From positions 6,601,346 to 6,665,345 of the forward strand of contig NZ_BDFO01000001.1 of NCBI RefSeq assembly GCF_001748245.1: a DNA stretch of 64,000 nt. Reading direction: 5' to 3'. Positions 1 to 9,215 of this stretch are shown in pieces. The stretch comes from Oligoflexus tunisiensis (lineage in GTDB: Bacteria; Bdellovibrionota_B; Oligoflexia; Oligoflexales; Oligoflexaceae). The translations under genes were made by a program, and so were the position numbers. Numbering within the stretch: position 1 is the stretch's first letter; each line of letters begins with the position of its first letter. Below the pieces are notes generated by a model. It saw only the letters and a list, made by a program, of their open reading frames with translations, made no database searches and was not told the DNA's origin.

Positions 1-968
1 CCGAATTTCTCAGTGTGACGCTTCTGATGGGGTCGCAAGGCTTCGGGAATGGCCGATTTCTGGCGAGCGGAAACATCCGGGGTCTCGGTGGTTACAAAGA
101 CCGTATAGCACGCGTTGATTGCAGCAGCCAGGATCTCGGCTTCACTGTAATCAGTGAGCTGCTTGAATTTTTGAACAACCGGTGCTAGGAATGGCTCCCC
201 CCTGCTCTGACCCGGCAATCGCTTGCGAAAGACATGGAGCGCGACCTGGATCCCTTCATCGTCGAATCTCGGCACCCGGACGGCCCCAGGTCCTACACGA
301 ATGCCTCGCGGCGTTGTTTCAACGTGATAAGCGACCGGTACACCAGACTTGTCGAATTCTACCCCTTCCCGAATCTCGACATCCCTGGCACTGGCGAACG
401 AGGGATTTTGAATCCTGGCGCCATCGATGAGCTGGAGGCAGATCGGCAGGATCGCGCCCGGCCGCTCTCTGTATCTGCGAATCACGAGGCAGTCGCCATC
501 CAGCATCGTGCTGCGGAATGCCTGCTGCTCTATCTCCTGCAGCGTCGACTGACCATGGAAATCCGCAGTGACTTTTCCCATGTGCATCTCAAACAGCTTT
601 TCAGCCTTCCGCTCGAAAGCCCGGGCGGTCACCTCAGAGATGCCAGCAAGCTCGTGGTCGATGCGTGCCTGTGGACGGAGTCCATCGCCAATGACATTGG
701 TCGTGTAATTTTCAATAGCACCGCGCGCCAGAGACTCGTTCCGATCGAGCTGCCGGCACTGGTCCCGAAGCGCGCTGAGCGACGGAAGCAGCGCCTCATC
801 AGCGCTGGATGATGGAGGATTCCACTCCTGGGTGGCTGGGTTCGCCCGTGAGGTTGAGCGGTATGGGGCCTCGACCCTGGGATATCCATGGCTCGAAGAG
901 GCCATGAACCGGCCAATAACGCGCTGGAAAAGGGATGGCTTCGTGAGCTTTTCAACCGCGAACGGCAT
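1..968 (-). CDS. Phage portal protein, lambda gpB type (partial, cut by window edge)
   Basis: Portal proteins form the dodecameric ring through which DNA enters the capsid. The frame from the ATG at 968 stays open to position 1, about 322 codons. The translation matches the lambda portal family: an N-terminal segment MPFAVEKLTKPSLFQRVIGR, then LDRNESLARGAIENYTTNVIG and the pattern MLDGDCLVIRRY, followed by LQLIDGARIQNP. A purine-rich GGGGAAGGGG stretch precedes the start. It overlaps the upstream gpW-like gene by 17 bases, as expected for a packed head-gene operon. The C-terminal third lies outside the window. Confidence 0.88.
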   Translation of the reverse strand, partial: MPFAVEKLTKPSLFQRVIGRFMASSSHGYPRVEAPYRSTSRANPATQEWNPPSSSADEALLPSLSALRDQCRQLDRNESLARGAIENYTTNVIGDGLRPQARIDHELAGISEVTARAFERKAEKLFEMHMGKVTADFHGQSTLQEIEQQAFRSTMLDGDCLVIRRYRERPGAILPICLQLIDGARIQNPSFASARDVEIREGVEFDKSGVPVAYHVETTPRGIRVGPGAVRVPRFDDEGIQVALHVFRKRLPGQSRGEPFLAPVVQKFKQLTDYSEAEILAAAINACYTVFVTTETPDVSARQKSAIPEALRPHQKRHTEKF

Positions 969-1158
969 GACTCACCCCTTCCCCGCCTTGTCGCCGAATG
1001 GCCATGAGGAGCCGTCGCCGTTCAAGATAGAGATCCTTGAGATTAGCGCGGTGAACGCGGCGCCGATCACCGCTCACTTCGATTTCAACCTGCTGGCCAC
1101 CAGCTTCGATGGCTTCGATGGCCTTTTCCACCGATTCAAGACGATCTTCAAGCGTGAT
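952..1158 (-). CDS. gpW-like head-tail connector, apparent ATC start
   Basis: Small protein of about 68 residues between terminase and portal, the position of gpW (head-completion protein) in lambdoid phages. It reads ITLEDRLESVEKAIEAIEAG followed by a basic helix with RRRVHRANLKDLYLERRRLL, a gpW-like layout. There is no ATG, GTG or TTG at the N-terminus. An AGGAGG lies 9 bases before the ATC at 1158, so ATC is the best-supported start; the only canonical alternative is a GTG at about 1131 without a ribosome site. The gene overlaps the end of TerL by 11 bases, so translation is probably coupled. Confidence 0.7.
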   Translation of the reverse strand: MTLEDRLESVEKAIEAIEAGGQQVEIEVSGDRRRVHRANLKDLYLERRRLLMAIRRQGGEGVSHAVRG

Positions 1159-2998
1159 CGCGGCTCGCCTCCTGTGTGAGATATGTTGCTAGTTGGTCGA
1201 TGTCGGTCCCGAGCCAGTAGAAGGCTGCGAGCGCATATCGGAAGCAATCAAATGCGTGGTCAGCCACGCCCTGTGTTGTCTGGTAAACAGTTCGCCATTC
1301 ACCGTTCACGGCCTTGTGACGAGTCTTTGGAGCAATGAGCTGGGTGAAGAAGTGACGTTTTTCGGGGTCATCCCAGAAGCAGCGGGGAAAGTGGCAGAAC
1401 CCAGGTCCGTATGGGGTCGAGATTTTGTTCTCCTCGAAGAGCCTGACCTGGTTGATTGAGTGTGCGATCTGGGCAAAAACCCGAGCCTTGGTGGTGTTGG
1501 CGCCTACCGGATACACCCGCACCCCGAACTCGTTGTTCAGTGTCTGTCGGCCGATAACTGGAGTCGCGTCTCCCGGCATCCCCTTAATGCAGATAAAATT
1601 CCTATGGAACAGCGGGCCAACATAATCGTGAACAGCTTGCGTGTTCGCACCACCCGTATCGAATGCGGCAGCGGTTACGTCCAAATCAAAGCCAAGTGGA
1701 TGCGGCCAGCGGCGATCAAGCTTCATCATGAGCCTGTCCCAGGTGTCCTTCTGGTTGGCGTCTCCATGGATTACACCGTAGTCCACCAGCCAGCTTTCCT
1801 GTTCGGCGCCAAAGCCTCTGATCACATAATCCAAATGCTGGGGATGCACATCAATACCAGATGTCAGCAAAAATATGCCTGGATCCAGCATTGTGCCGTC
1901 AGAGTCTTCAAGGAGCTTTTCCACTCCTTTGATGTCGATGGAATCTGCCGGATCTTCCCAGGCTTCACCCAACACATTATTGTGAAAGGCTTTGAGCTTC
2001 TGAATATCCTTCAGGGCCTCTACCCAAAGATTCCAGGCATCGTCCCAACTGAAAAATTGCGGCGCCGCATAGAGCGCGCTGAGAATGTAGCCCTTCACAC
2101 GGCCGCCCGATCTATCCTCGGCAGTTGCGATCCATCGGCCGTTGCGGATCAGGAAAACTTTGTCAATGTTCCGATGGGGATGTCCGCAGCACTGCGCATG
2201 CCACTCGGTTTCGCCGCTGGCGGTCTCTGGCGGGCCTTTCATGTGGTCCCACTCGATGACGCCGAGCGTACCGCAGCCCCTGCAAGGGACATGGTACTTG
2301 AGCTGTTGGGTGTCCTCGACATCCCGCGTTATGGGGCACACGCCTTTGATGGTCGGCGTGCTCATTCGCAGGATTTTGCGGGTTTTCTGGTAGGTACTCG
2401 TGCAACCGAGAGCGATCGTTGAGGGGTCGCCTTCCCCCTGACAATCGGGGTCGTATGCACTCTGCTCGTCCAGGATCAACCGGCGTACGGATTGACTGCG
2501 CAGCTCGCTGCTGGACTTCGCCGAGGCAATATTGATGAAGCCCCCCGGGAAAGTCTTGATATCCAGGGTGTCGCGCTCTTTTTGCTTAACCTCCCCAATT
2601 TTGCCTTGCAGGTCCTTGCAGCGGCGCAGGATTGGGGAGAGCTTCTGCTTGCTGAATTTTTGCTTCGAGTCGCGGGTTGGGAATACGACCATCGCGGCCG
2701 CAGGTGATACTGTCGCCCCCCACAGCAGCCATGCGGTGGACAGGATCGTCAGACCAAGCTGCCGGCCCTTGCGAACGCGCACCTCTTCCACCCCGCTGTC
2801 GTCCTCGAGATCGCGCAGGATGTCGACCATGTACCATGTGTCGTCAAATCTGATGGGGCCCGGGCGCGGCGTATCCTCTGGCAGGATCAGATTCTTTTCA
2901 CAATATTCCTTGATCCCGACGCGCAGGATCGGGCGGATGCCAGCAGCTAGATAAGAGAGGACGCCGCCGATTGTCTCACGAAGACCGAATTTTTCAAT
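1148..2998 (-). CDS. Phage terminase large subunit, gpA family
   Basis: Packaging ATPase-nuclease that cuts concatemeric DNA and pumps it through the portal. The ATPase part shows VRVRKGRQLGLT (degenerate Walker A, about residue 76), VVFPTRDSKQKFSKQKLSPI and RRLILDEQSAYD (Walker B-like, about residue 175). A CRGCG...CCGH Cys/His cluster follows, then the nuclease region. The first ATG (2830) would remove about 56 conserved residues (GLRETIGGVLSYLAAGIRPI and onward), so the real start lies upstream, where only ATT (2998) or CTG (3004) is available. ATT overlaps the TerS stop as ATTGA, pointing to coupled reinitiation. Length, about 616 residues, fits the family. Confidence 0.9.
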   Translation of the reverse strand: MEKFGLRETIGGVLSYLAAGIRPILRVGIKEYCEKNLILPEDTPRPGPIRFDDTWYMVDILRDLEDDSGVEEVRVRKGRQLGLTILSTAWLLWGATVSPAAAMVVFPTRDSKQKFSKQKLSPILRRCKDLQGKIGEVKQKERDTLDIKTFPGGFINIASAKSSSELRSQSVRRLILDEQSAYDPDCQGEGDPSTIALGCTSTYQKTRKILRMSTPTIKGVCPITRDVEDTQQLKYHVPCRGCGTLGVIEWDHMKGPPETASGETEWHAQCCGHPHRNIDKVFLIRNGRWIATAEDRSGGRVKGYILSALYAAPQFFSWDDAWNLWVEALKDIQKLKAFHNNVLGEAWEDPADSIDIKGVEKLLEDSDGTMLDPGIFLLTSGIDVHPQHLDYVIRGFGAEQESWLVDYGVIHGDANQKDTWDRLMMKLDRRWPHPLGFDLDVTAAAFDTGGANTQAVHDYVGPLFHRNFICIKGMPGDATPVIGRQTLNNEFGVRVYPVGANTTKARVFAQIAHSINQVRLFEENKISTPYGPGFCHFPRCFWDDPEKRHFFTQLIAPKTRHKAVNGEWRTVYQTTQGVADHAFDCFRYALAAFYWLGTDIDQLATYLTQEASRDHA

Positions 2999-3647
2999 CC
3001 GCAGCGAGGACGCCGATCACGCTATCTGAAACGCGCCGGAGGGGCTCAGAAAGAGCTGCCTCGCGCAGTTGGCCTATGTCCATGGCCGCGAGATGCAGGA
3101 GGGCTTGGTAGATGTCTTCCGAGAGCTCCTTGACAAGCGCATCGGTGTCGTCGTCGCTGAGGCCCCTCGACAGGAAGCTGAACCGCATCTTTTCCGGGAT
3201 TTCCTGCAGACGGTCGCGCATGTGGCGGGCGGCTTGGAACACCTCGCGCTGGGCAAGATCCAGATCAACGAGTCTGCCAGCATCTTTGAGCGCGGCGATC
3301 TGCTCGTTCATGGCTTGGTAGTATTCGTATGCCTGGCGGCTTTCTGCGATTGCGGGAAAGTTGGTGCTGGCTGGCTCTGTCGGCTTTTGAAGCGCCGGAT
3401 CACGGACTTGGCTTGCGTCCCGCCCATTCTCCCATTCGAGGACAGCGCGGTAGATTTCAAAGCGCCGATGGTTTTTCATCGCGTTGAGGACGGATTTCGA
3501 AAGGCGTCCGGACGTTACGCCTTGGCTGATTGCGGAGGGTGTTACGCCGAAGATTTCGGCCAATTCAGAGGCACTTGCGGTCTTCTTCAGATGATCCTTT
3601 CTTGAAATATTCCTAAAATTGCTTCGCTCGGAAGCATTGTCAGTCAA
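2994..3647 (-). CDS. Phage terminase small subunit-like protein
   Basis: Recognises the packaging site and loads the large subunit. The N-terminal segment KKTASASELAEIFGVTPSAI is a helix-turn-helix of the Nu1/DUF1441 kind; the rest is helical (AREVFQAARHMRDRLQEIPE-like pattern). It lies directly upstream of TerL and overlaps its probable start. The 217-residue frame begins at a TTG without a ribosome site; a CTG just before KKTASAS has AAAGGA in front and is an alternative start. Confidence 0.8.
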   Translation of the reverse strand: MTDNASERSNFRNISRKDHLKKTASASELAEIFGVTPSAISQGVTSGRLSKSVLNAMKNHRRFEIYRAVLEWENGRDASQVRDPALQKPTEPASTNFPAIAESRQAYEYYQAMNEQIAALKDAGRLVDLDLAQREVFQAARHMRDRLQEIPEKMRFSFLSRGLSDDDTDALVKELSEDIYQALLHLAAMDIGQLREAALSEPLRRVSDSVIGVLAAD

Positions 3648-3694
3648 GGCCCAGGAGGAATTTTTATTTTACTTTAGGCCATGCAATTTTGATC

Positions 3695-3724
3695 TAAAAA
3701 AAGAGGGCGGTTGATCGTCAACCG
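3695..3724 (-). terminator. Rho-independent terminator, minus strand
   Basis: On the minus strand CGGTTGA-CGA-TCAACCG forms a perfect 7-bp stem, followed by CCCTC and seven Ts. It separates the cargo region from the terminase operon and implies minus-strand transcription arriving from the cargo side. Confidence 0.7.
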
Positions 3725-4035
3725 CAGAAGCCTTGTGGTGCCGGAAGGACCCAAAACACCACAACCCATAGTAGACAAAGGTTTGAAGCTGCTACCGCCC
3801 CAAATCCCTGTGTGACAATAGATTCATCATATGAATCGCTTGTATTTCTTGCAATGCAACATTTTAATTGATTGCGCAGCCAGTTTGTTAATAGCAGTGC
3901 TGCTTTTGAGAGTGATCTCTTCTGAACAAAGCGTGCACTCTGCATAGGGAAGGAATATGATTCTATGACTACTATCGTGATTGACTTCGTTGGAAAAATC
4001 TTCCTCTGTTCTTTGATCCCAGCGTCATTGAACAT
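3718..4035 (-). CDS. Doubtful small hypothetical protein
   Basis: A 105-codon open frame whose stop lies inside the terminator hairpin, a common arrangement for the last gene of an operon. The C-terminus is hydrophobic (LCLLWVVVFWVLPAP), which would make one membrane helix. No ribosome site is visible before the ATG and no family is recognised. The terminator is the main argument for a gene here. Confidence 0.25.
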   Translation of the reverse strand: MFNDAGIKEQRKIFPTKSITIVVIESYSFPMQSARFVQKRSLSKAALLLTNWLRNQLKCCIARNTSDSYDESIVTQGFGAVAASNLCLLWVVVFWVLPAPQGFCG

Positions 4036-4148
4036 TCAATTGCTTAGAATCGTTCCAGCGCATATTGGATCAGATAACTGATGCAGACGCAAGACGTTTG
4101 TGCGATTCTTTGCAGAATACCCAAATATATTCTGGTGGATGGCGCTGC

Positions 4149-5312
4149 ATGGCAACTACCTTTGATGAGCTCAGCAGAATGGTAACGAGTCGCGAAATGG
4201 AAGGACGAACGTTGGAATTCAAAGGCGCTCTGCCCCCTTCCAATGATAGGGAGCGAAAGGAATTTCTTAAGGACGTGTCAGCGATGGCAAATTCCATCGG
4301 TGGAAGGATCGTTTTCGGCATTGAAGAGGCCCGCGTTGCAGGCCAGAAGCTTGGCTGCGCCGACCGGATGGCTCAGTTTTCTCTGGGCGATTTGTCGAAG
4401 ACAAAGGAACTTTTCCTAAACTGGCTTTCATCTGGATGCGACCCAAAGATACCTGGAATCACCATTTATGAAGTTATGAACCCGGCTGATCCGAACTCCG
4501 GATTGCTGGTTATTTCAATTCCACAAAGTTGGATTCAACCTCACATGATACGCGAGTCTGGCTTGTTTTATTTTAGGACAAGTGGCGGTTGTGAAAGGAT
4601 GGACACTGCCCAACTTCGAGATTCAATCCTAACGTCCGAAGGAATTACAACAAAAGTCAAACAGTTCCATACCGACCGACTTGGCAAAGCATATGCGGGA
4701 GACATGCCGGTTTCTGCAAAAGCAGGTCCAACGCTTGTTGTTCATTGCATCCCATACGAAGCATTTTCGCGCCTACCCAGACGAATTGAGTTTCAGCAAA
4801 ATTCGGACAGTTCCATTCTTCAGCCTCCAGGATTGGATAGCGGATGGAACACTCGTCGGAATTTTGATGGCTTACTGACATTTCCCGGCCATGCTCCTAC
4901 AAGCACATATTTGCAGGCATTCTCAAATGGAGTTTTGGAGGGAATGTCTCAGCTGTTTTATGGGATGCGAGGTGGGGAATTGGGCGCGTATATTGTTGAA
5001 AGAACACTGGTGCGGATGTTTTCCACTGCTTTTAAATTTCTGTCATCGAAGCAGGTGGAACCTCCAATGGTTTGTATTGCTTCTCTATTGCACGTAAAAG
5101 GCTTATCAATCTCGGTTCCTACTGGTTACTGGAAACATGATCCCGTTGACCCAATCGACCGCGAAGTATTAATTCTGCCGGAATTGATTTTTGAAAAATT
5201 TGACTTGGATCTTCTTACAAGTGCGAACGGACAAGCACCAACTTGCATCAAACCAATGATCGATTCTCTCTGGCACGCCTGCGGATTTGAAGGGCGGCTT
5301 GATACCCGCTAG
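4149..5312 (+). CDS. AlbA_2 (Schlafen-like) domain protein
   Basis: The N-terminal 150 residues match the AlbA_2 domain (ATP/nucleic-acid binding, shared with Schlafen proteins): REMEGRTLEFKGALPP, then LKDVSAMANSIGGRIVFGIE, and later a FYFRTSGG element. The C-terminal 200 residues are not recognised. AlbA_2 proteins occur as transcription regulators and as parts of phage-defence systems; which applies here cannot be read. I chose the ATG at 4149 because it starts just before the domain; a TTG at 4065 adds 28 residues but has no ribosome site. Part of the prophage cargo, divergent from TerS. Confidence 0.75.
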   Translation: MATTFDELSRMVTSREMEGRTLEFKGALPPSNDRERKEFLKDVSAMANSIGGRIVFGIEEARVAGQKLGCADRMAQFSLGDLSKTKELFLNWLSSGCDPKIPGITIYEVMNPADPNSGLLVISIPQSWIQPHMIRESGLFYFRTSGGCERMDTAQLRDSILTSEGITTKVKQFHTDRLGKAYAGDMPVSAKAGPTLVVHCIPYEAFSRLPRRIEFQQNSDSSILQPPGLDSGWNTRRNFDGLLTFPGHAPTSTYLQAFSNGVLEGMSQLFYGMRGGELGAYIVERTLVRMFSTAFKFLSSKQVEPPMVCIASLLHVKGLSISVPTGYWKHDPVDPIDREVLILPELIFEKFDLDLLTSANGQAPTCIKPMIDSLWHACGFEGRLDTR

Positions 5313-5328
5313 CCCACTCGCCTACAAA

Positions 5329-6084
5329 TCAGTCACGGAATTCGATTTTCATATTCCTTTTGAAATCATCGAGAGGCATGACTTTGGATATATCCTGCAG
5401 TGATCCCAAGTCCAAGACGAATGGACTCCCCATTTTACGACCAGAAAAGATAAATCGAAACTCTCGTTCATCGGCATATTCGCTAGATTTGACGAATCCA
5501 ATTCTGTCGCTTTGCACCATTCCATGTGCCGAGGAAAAATCTACGTAGGATACGAGACCCGCTTCTATATTTAACTTCTCACGATCCACAGCGATCAGAA
5601 GTCTTTCTTTGAATTTTTCGTGGTCGAAAATTACCCAAACGTGGTCACCGAATTTTGCTAAGGAATCTGGAACTGCAACAGAATTCTTGAAAGCTTCCAA
5701 ATCAGTTTCAGGTATTTGCTTGTGGCTCCACTCTCCTGCATGTATCGTGTGCATGCAAAAGCAGGTGCAGTCCAATCCCACTGAAAATTTAACCACTCCT
5801 GTGAGCCCATTGCTGGAATCTATGACATGTACTTTATCTTTCGTGGTGATCTTCAAGGTAATTTTGTCAGATTGATAAACACCCTTCAGTCCTTCATCTC
5901 CGTCATGAAAGGCTCGCCCTTTGTTCTCTATGGAGCGGAAATAATTTAGACTGTTACAGCGAATTTTTCCATCAGCCAGCATATCCATATGCTCTTTTTT
6001 GCCTGCTTTTAGCAGACACATGATACGTGGCTCATTCTCTATCGATCCAAGTAGGTCTTTTTTAGAGTTCAATGGGAACCTCAC
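5329..6084 (-). CDS. Hypothetical protein, DUF2971-like C-terminus
   Basis: A soluble protein of 251 residues. The segment near residue 210, SSEYADEREFRFIFSGRK, resembles the charged E-x-R element of DUF2971-type proteins found beside defence and toxin genes, and the N-terminal phrase ADGKIRCNSLNYFRSIE fits that family's opening. Function unknown. It starts 2 bases after the stop of the 422-residue gene, so the two are co-transcribed. Confidence 0.6.
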   Translation of the reverse strand: MRFPLNSKKDLLGSIENEPRIMCLLKAGKKEHMDMLADGKIRCNSLNYFRSIENKGRAFHDGDEGLKGVYQSDKITLKITTKDKVHVIDSSNGLTGVVKFSVGLDCTCFCMHTIHAGEWSHKQIPETDLEAFKNSVAVPDSLAKFGDHVWVIFDHEKFKERLLIAVDREKLNIEAGLVSYVDFSSAHGMVQSDRIGFVKSSEYADEREFRFIFSGRKMGSPFVLDLGSLQDISKVMPLDDFKRNMKIEFRD

Positions 6085-6086
6085 AG

Positions 6087-7355
6087 TTATTCCAAATGGA
6101 CATGCGATTGTTCGACAGAATTCAAACGGTCCGAAAAGTTCATCATCGCATCGTCAGTCGATCGAAACATAAGAAAACCTGAGTATATTGCTCTCTTTTT
6201 TTCAGTCGTGATGCGATCTGAAAAAAGAATTCCGGCCACATGTTCATACTTATCCAGGATTTTCTTTCTAAGAATGTCTCTGTTCTCACGAGATACGAAT
6301 TGGTTATCCGGCCTAGCAAGAGGAGATTCGACGATCATAAGTCCCCGAGCGTTGTCGGACTGCAGCCTTACCTGATCAACTTTCCTTCTAACTTTTTCCG
6401 CAAGGTCTATGAAGACTTCTTCGATAGTGGTATTGTCAGGATCTCTTATAAGGAAGTAGCTTTTGTCTGCGGACGGCACTCGATGTCCGCGACGTATAGA
6501 CTCGATATCCTGCTTTTTTACCATGCCGACAGTTATTCCAGCTGTTGACCATTCTTGATAAACACTGCAGAGCTTTCTTTCCTCTTCCATGTCGGATAAT
6601 TCGATGATTTTAATTTCGCAGCCATCTACTGCCAAATCTACACTTTCGTCCTTTGTTACTCTTTCGATTCCGCTTATGATTTTCTTTCTGGCTTCCGCGA
6701 TAAACTGGTTATTGACTTCAACCTGTCTTTCTAAATTCACCAATAACATTACGCGCTTTTCGCGTCTTTTAGCTGCTTCAAATGCAACCTTAGACGCATT
6801 GCGGACGAACTCCTCGCGGGCTTTTTCTCTGCGGAATCTTGGTACAAAGCATTCACAAACTATTGTTTGACCTTGATCGGTGAATAGGATATCGCCTTTG
6901 CGCCCGTTGTCAGTATCCGGTTCGAAAAGTAGATTTTCGACTCCCATACTTTGAAATCGCAATGCTTTGGCCAACTGAAGAAAGGCACTAGCAAAGCCTT
7001 CGGGGTCTCTTAAATTTGGAATGATGGTGGAGAATCCTGATATTGTGTGAAGTTTCTTCAAGCATCGAGCCAACTCCACGATTGAGCAGACGTTGAAATT
7101 GTTGGGAACCTCAAACCAATGAATCAAAGGGTGCACATTCGAGTGTGGCACGGGAGCCTGCCTGGGTCTCCGTATTTCTTTTTCGAACCATTCGAAAGAC
7201 ATCGCGCCATAAACAATTGATGCGGATTCCTCGACAATATTTGGAGATAGTTCGAGTTCGCGATTTACCTTCAATGCTTCATTTGTCCACCATTGCACCA
7301 GTTCGATGGGTGCCTTTGGTGGGCCGGACCAAGCGGAAAACTTTCGATTCTGCAT
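6087..7355 (-). CDS. Hypothetical protein, possible degenerate PD-(D/E)xK nuclease
   Basis: A soluble protein of 422 residues with no recognised full-length family. Around residues 145-175 the order GRKGDILFTDQGQTIVCECF is reminiscent of a PD-(D/E)xK core strand pair (D, then E after about ten residues), but the lysine expected after the glutamate is not at its usual place, so catalysis is uncertain. A long helical segment rich in E, K and R follows. Tightly coupled to the downstream DUF2971-like gene; a small zinc-ribbon gene lies 219 bases upstream. Confidence 0.55.
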   Translation of the reverse strand: MQNRKFSAWSGPPKAPIELVQWWTNEALKVNRELELSPNIVEESASIVYGAMSFEWFEKEIRRPRQAPVPHSNVHPLIHWFEVPNNFNVCSIVELARCLKKLHTISGFSTIIPNLRDPEGFASAFLQLAKALRFQSMGVENLLFEPDTDNGRKGDILFTDQGQTIVCECFVPRFRREKAREEFVRNASKVAFEAAKRREKRVMLLVNLERQVEVNNQFIAEARKKIISGIERVTKDESVDLAVDGCEIKIIELSDMEEERKLCSVYQEWSTAGITVGMVKKQDIESIRRGHRVPSADKSYFLIRDPDNTTIEEVFIDLAEKVRRKVDQVRLQSDNARGLMIVESPLARPDNQFVSRENRDILRKKILDKYEHVAGILFSDRITTEKKRAIYSGFLMFRSTDDAMMNFSDRLNSVEQSHVHLE

Positions 7356-7574
7356 ATTATGCCCTATAACAGTTCGGATCTGGCTGATTTGCTTTGAAAG
7401 AAAAGCGTAGGAGCCTCACGTCAGCCATTCCAGCAGCATCTTACAATCTTTGGCGTGCCAGAGCCAGCCCGACCAACTTTCAGTTATAGATGTACCATAG
7501 GCGGAACCGGCAACATTGCAGCATGCCGATCGTCTGTCGGCAGCGCAGAAGCAATCGGATACCTCAGTTCGTCA

Positions 7575-7745
7575 TCAAGGATAGTCAGCGGGAATTTTTC
7601 TGTTTCTAGCACAGTACGGACAGCCTTGAATCAGCATTACCTCGAACGACAACTTGCCACAGTCTTCACATTCTGTCCGCAGCTCGATCGATTTGAGCAG
7701 CATTCGTACCTGGGTTTCTGGATTCTGGATATTAGGGTTCAGCAT
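7575..7745 (-). CDS. Small zinc-ribbon protein
   Basis: A 56-residue frame with an excellent AAAGGAG site 7 bases before the ATG. The core is CEDCGKLSFEVMLIQGCPYC, two CxxC knuckles spaced like a zinc ribbon. It heads the minus-strand group that continues with the 422- and 251-residue genes. After the second CxxC another frame continues with plausible coding text (LDDELRYPIASALP), so the gene may be frameshifted and originally longer. Confidence 0.55.
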   Translation of the reverse strand: MLNPNIQNPETQVRMLLKSIELRTECEDCGKLSFEVMLIQGCPYCARNRKIPADYP

Positions 7746-7934
7746 TGATAGTTCTCCTTTGCTTGCAGCTTAGGATTGGAGCTACCCTTGGGCCAGGGAC
7801 ATCTTATGAGGTGGCCGGACATGGAACCAATGGCTCCAAAAGCTACCTAAAAAATGCAAGTTTTCAGAAGCTTGCTTTTCAAACCGTTCGTCGCAAGAAT
7901 GTGCGGAAAAGGAACCCTGTAGAGGGAGCGTCCA

Positions 7935-8843
7935 ATGGACTGGGCATTTGATGAAGCAAACAGAGATGCCGAAGTTGAAGCGGTTGACCTGCCCGAGTAT
8001 GTAGGGCTGCGCACTGCGTTTAAGTTTGTTTGCCCGGCTGAGATTTGCAGATGCCTCTTGAATCACGCGATTCCGGAGAAACGGGTACCTTATTTCAGGA
8101 CATGGCCGGGGCATAACCATCACCCAGACTGTGACATTGATGGTGCGCAAAAGCTCGTTTCCAAGGCACGGCGAGAGCGGCTTGATACTCGCGATGAGAA
8201 AAACTTCGCTGCCTGTCCAGCAAGGCTTGTCTTGAAAGTTCACCGGGAAGTAGTCGACAGCGAGGCCGCCGTATCAGGGAGTGCAGGCAGGACGAAAGCG
8301 GCAAGGGATCACCAAGGCGACGGTGAAAGCCAATCGTCTGGAAATTCCCGGCGCACAGTAGGGACAATTCGACACATTTGCCGTGCGTTTCTGAATTACC
8401 CACATAACCGTGATCAGAGCCTATCTATTCCAGGCATTGATGGCCATAGCTACCTTTCGGCCTTCAAAAAAATTCCATGGGAAGGTCTGGGACAATATCC
8501 TTCCAGGAAAATCTTCTATGCTCCCTTGCATTGGAGCAAATTCAAGGTAGATGAAAACTCGATTGAGATTTCACTCGACGCCGGATTACGGGAAAACAAA
8601 AAGCTGATCGATGGTCATAAGGTGATTGTAGATTGGAGCGATTGGAGCAAAGCGAAAAGGACGGTCCTGCAAAAGGAACTCGAAGGCCGACTGGAGGAGG
8701 CAAAGGAAGCAGCGGGTACCAAGAAAAAAGCGTGGCTCTTCTTTATCGGTGAGCAGGACTCAGCAGACAGACGGTACTTTCGGGTAGATGATTCCCGGTT
8801 AATTTGTTGCTTTGTGGACGAATTGATCTGGGTCTCCTACTGA
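7935..8843 (+). CDS. Unknown protein with N-terminal Cys/His module
   Basis: A 302-residue protein preceded by GAGGGAG. Residues 33-66 hold CPAEIC...YFRTWPGHNHHPDC, a likely metal-binding module resembling the CoiA-type nuclease-associated zinc region. The nearby Mrr-type protein carries a related module (C-x2-C, HFRTPPG, H, C). The C-terminus (residues 170-300) is unrecognised and includes DWSDWSKAKRTVLQKELEG. No nuclease motif could be assigned. Located in the prophage cargo, convergent with the Mrr gene. Confidence 0.65.
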   Translation: MDWAFDEANRDAEVEAVDLPEYVGLRTAFKFVCPAEICRCLLNHAIPEKRVPYFRTWPGHNHHPDCDIDGAQKLVSKARRERLDTRDEKNFAACPARLVLKVHREVVDSEAAVSGSAGRTKAARDHQGDGESQSSGNSRRTVGTIRHICRAFLNYPHNRDQSLSIPGIDGHSYLSAFKKIPWEGLGQYPSRKIFYAPLHWSKFKVDENSIEISLDAGLRENKKLIDGHKVIVDWSDWSKAKRTVLQKELEGRLEEAKEAAGTKKKAWLFFIGEQDSADRRYFRVDDSRLICCFVDELIWVSY

Positions 8844-9215
8844 AGCACTGTAGATAAGCTGGCCTTCGGCGGTACCCTTTGGTTGCGCGCCGATGACATA
8901 CAAGCTTGAAAGCAGGTTAAGACCTGCCCCGGACAATTTTTCGGGTCTACATGAGTTGGCCATCGAAGTATGCTTTCGGTGCGCTGATACCAAAAGCGTA
9001 CCGATGACACGGCATCCTTTTACCTAATGACTCGGCAGAGGCTGGTAGCGGTAAGCTGGTTACACGCCTTGCCAGTTCTGATTGGTCTTTCCGTCGGCTG
9101 CTGCTCAACGTACATCGGCTTACGAGATCATACTGCCCTGGGAATTAACATAAGCAGCCGTTTCATCCCGCCAAAGTACCCAAACACAGGGCAATATTTA
9201 TACTTCGGGATTGCC
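8844..9215. other. Intergenic, no supported gene
   Basis: This stretch between two convergent genes contains only short open frames without ribosome sites. No terminator hairpin with a T-run, repeat or RNA gene is recognised. Confidence 0.5.

Noticed and set aside
234..812. 192-codon plus-strand frame
   Set aside because: Antisense shadow of the portal gene.
1460..2422. 320-codon plus-strand frame
   Set aside because: Antisense shadow of the terminase gene.
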